From positions 248,001 to 312,000 of the forward strand of contig NZ_MCHY01000008.1 of NCBI RefSeq assembly GCF_003609605.1: DNA of 64,000 nt. Direction: 5' to 3'. Below are positions 63,219 to 64,000 of the stretch, one piece after another (within the stretch, counting starts at the first letter, position 1; each line of letters starts with the position of its first letter). A model generated the notes under the pieces. That model had not been told where the DNA came from, searched no databases, and was given only the letters and a program-made list of their open reading frames with translations. This stretch comes from Ammoniphilus oxalaticus. Its GTDB lineage: Bacteria; Bacillota; Bacilli; Aneurinibacillales; RAOX-1. A program made the position numbers and the translations under genes.

Positions 63219-64000
63219 ATGAAGAAGCACCGTAAAGTAGCAGTCTTTATCGCGCTAATTATGTCATTGTTGTTGGTAGCGTGTGGGAACAACGATGACC
63301 AAGGTAAAGCGGAAGGGAGAACGGAATCGTTGACAATAGGCATAATTCCAACAATGAGCGAAGGCAATATGAAAGTCGCTATGGATAAATTGGAAAAGCA
63401 TCTGCAAGACGAGGTTGGTATTCCTGTAGAATTAGATACTTATTCAGATTATAACGGTGTCGTGGAAGCAATGAATTTTGGAGATGTGAATTTGGCTTAT
63501 CTTGGACCGTTAACCTATGTTATTGCGCATCATGAAAGTGGAGCGGAAGCGATTATGACTCAGTTGATTAAAGGTGAGCCGTATTATTACGCTTATTTTA
63601 TCGCTCACAAGGATTCGCCTTACGATACATTAGATGATTTGCTGGAAAATAAAGAAGAAGTTACGATCGCTTTTGGAGATCCAAGTTCTACTTCTGGATC
63701 ACTTATTCCTGGTATGGAATTGAAAGAACGCGGTGTATACCGAAGCGAGCATGATTATGATTTTAAGAACGTGACCTTTACGGGTGGACATGATGCGACC
63801 TCCCTAGCAGTCCAAAATAAAGGAGTCGATGCTGGTGGGGTTGACAGCGCCATTTTCGACATGTTGGTTGAAACTGGAAAAATAGATGGAGACCAACTAA
63901 AAGTGATCTGGCAATCGGAAAAGCTATTTCAATATCCATGGGCTGTAAAGGATGTAGATCAAGAGACAATTACAAAGATTCAAGATGCGTTTTTAAAGAT
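63219..64000 (+). CDS. PhnD-like phosphate/phosphonate ABC transporter binding lipoprotein (partial)
   Basis: The frame runs off the window after about 260 residues. The lipobox LLLVAC (Cys at about 21) follows a signal segment, and the mature part begins with a TIGIIPTMSEGNMK pattern. The family blocks seen are LDTYSDYNGVVEAMNFGDVN, AYLGPLTYVIAH, FGDPSSTSGSLIPGMELKER and VTFTGGHDATSLAVQNKGVD. These match the phosphonate/phosphite binding protein family (PhnD/PtxB). Ligand, whether phosphonate, phosphite or another oxyanion, is unknown. Permease and ATPase genes would lie beyond the window. ATG 63219 has AAGGAG 10 nt upstream. Confidence 0.85.
   Translation, partial: MKKHRKVAVFIALIMSLLLVACGNNDDQGKAEGRTESLTIGIIPTMSEGNMKVAMDKLEKHLQDEVGIPVELDTYSDYNGVVEAMNFGDVNLAYLGPLTYVIAHHESGAEAIMTQLIKGEPYYYAYFIAHKDSPYDTLDDLLENKEEVTIAFGDPSSTSGSLIPGMELKERGVYRSEHDYDFKNVTFTGGHDATSLAVQNKGVDAGGVDSAIFDMLVETGKIDGDQLKVIWQSEKLFQYPWAVKDVDQETITKIQDAFLK

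Overview
The window reads as a chromosomal segment of an endospore-forming Bacillales bacterium. The evidence is near-complete synteny with the Bacillus rpsT-gpr-lepA-hrcA-dnaK-rpsU-floA-phoH-era-dnaG-sigA region, strong AGGAGG ribosome binding sites, SigA-type promoters, many TTG/GTG starts, and several sporulation genes (gpr, yqfC, yqfD, a GerMN lipoprotein, a gamma-SASP-like repeat protein). I cannot name the genus. Two genes carry an in-frame TGA exactly where the family's catalytic cysteine should be, each followed by a SECIS-like hairpin. The organism therefore probably inserts selenocysteine, although no sel gene or tRNA-Sec lies in the window.

Layout. 1-6193: rpsT (partial, minus strand), gpr, yqxA, lepA, hemW and CIRCE-controlled hrcA; spoIIP, which sits between gpr and yqxA in Bacillus subtilis, is absent. 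6194-14523: an unexplained 412-bp spacer, then grpE-dnaK-dnaJ-prmA-rsmE-mtaB and a Nudix-DeoC fusion. 14550-21094: accessory and cell-wall genes (Na/Pi transporter, PAP2-like, DUF378, LysM, TauE, ddl, murF, HIT). 21200-33079: rpsU, a decayed yqeY pseudogene, nfeD-floA, yqfC-yqfD-phoH-pgpH-ybeY-dgkA-cdd-era-yqzL-recO and a DUF4342 gene; glyQS is missing at its usual site. 33270-38658: ccpN, the PPDK regulator, yqxD, dnaG and sigA.

38940-44062: an acyl-CoA dehydrogenase with operator-like palindromes, trmK, nif3-like, ytpQ, a hydrolase and a selenocysteine Spx/ArsC-family gene. 44169-48000: five tRNAs, a gamma-glutamyltransferase, a deletion scar fusing a glycosyltransferase start to a beheaded mtnK, and a 6S RNA. 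48110-56771: acyl-CoA ligase, YqzM-like peptide, ResA-like/CcdA pair, a phosphodiesterase, an ablB-yodT-yodS-yodR-type lysine/beta-lysine cluster, and a selenocysteine peroxiredoxin. 56973-64000: a tandem-repeat gamma-SASP-like protein, MFS transporter, lipoproteins, a candidate CU-rich small RNA, GIY-YIG protein, a cell-wall amidase, a GerMN lipoprotein and a partial PhnD-like binding protein.

How it works together: the first two thirds is housekeeping (translation, heat shock, replication initiation, sigma factor, RNA maturation) with embedded sporulation genes. The last third is more variable and holds the selenoproteins, the repeat protein, the RNA genes and the decay scars. No insertion sequence, prophage or CRISPR array was seen.
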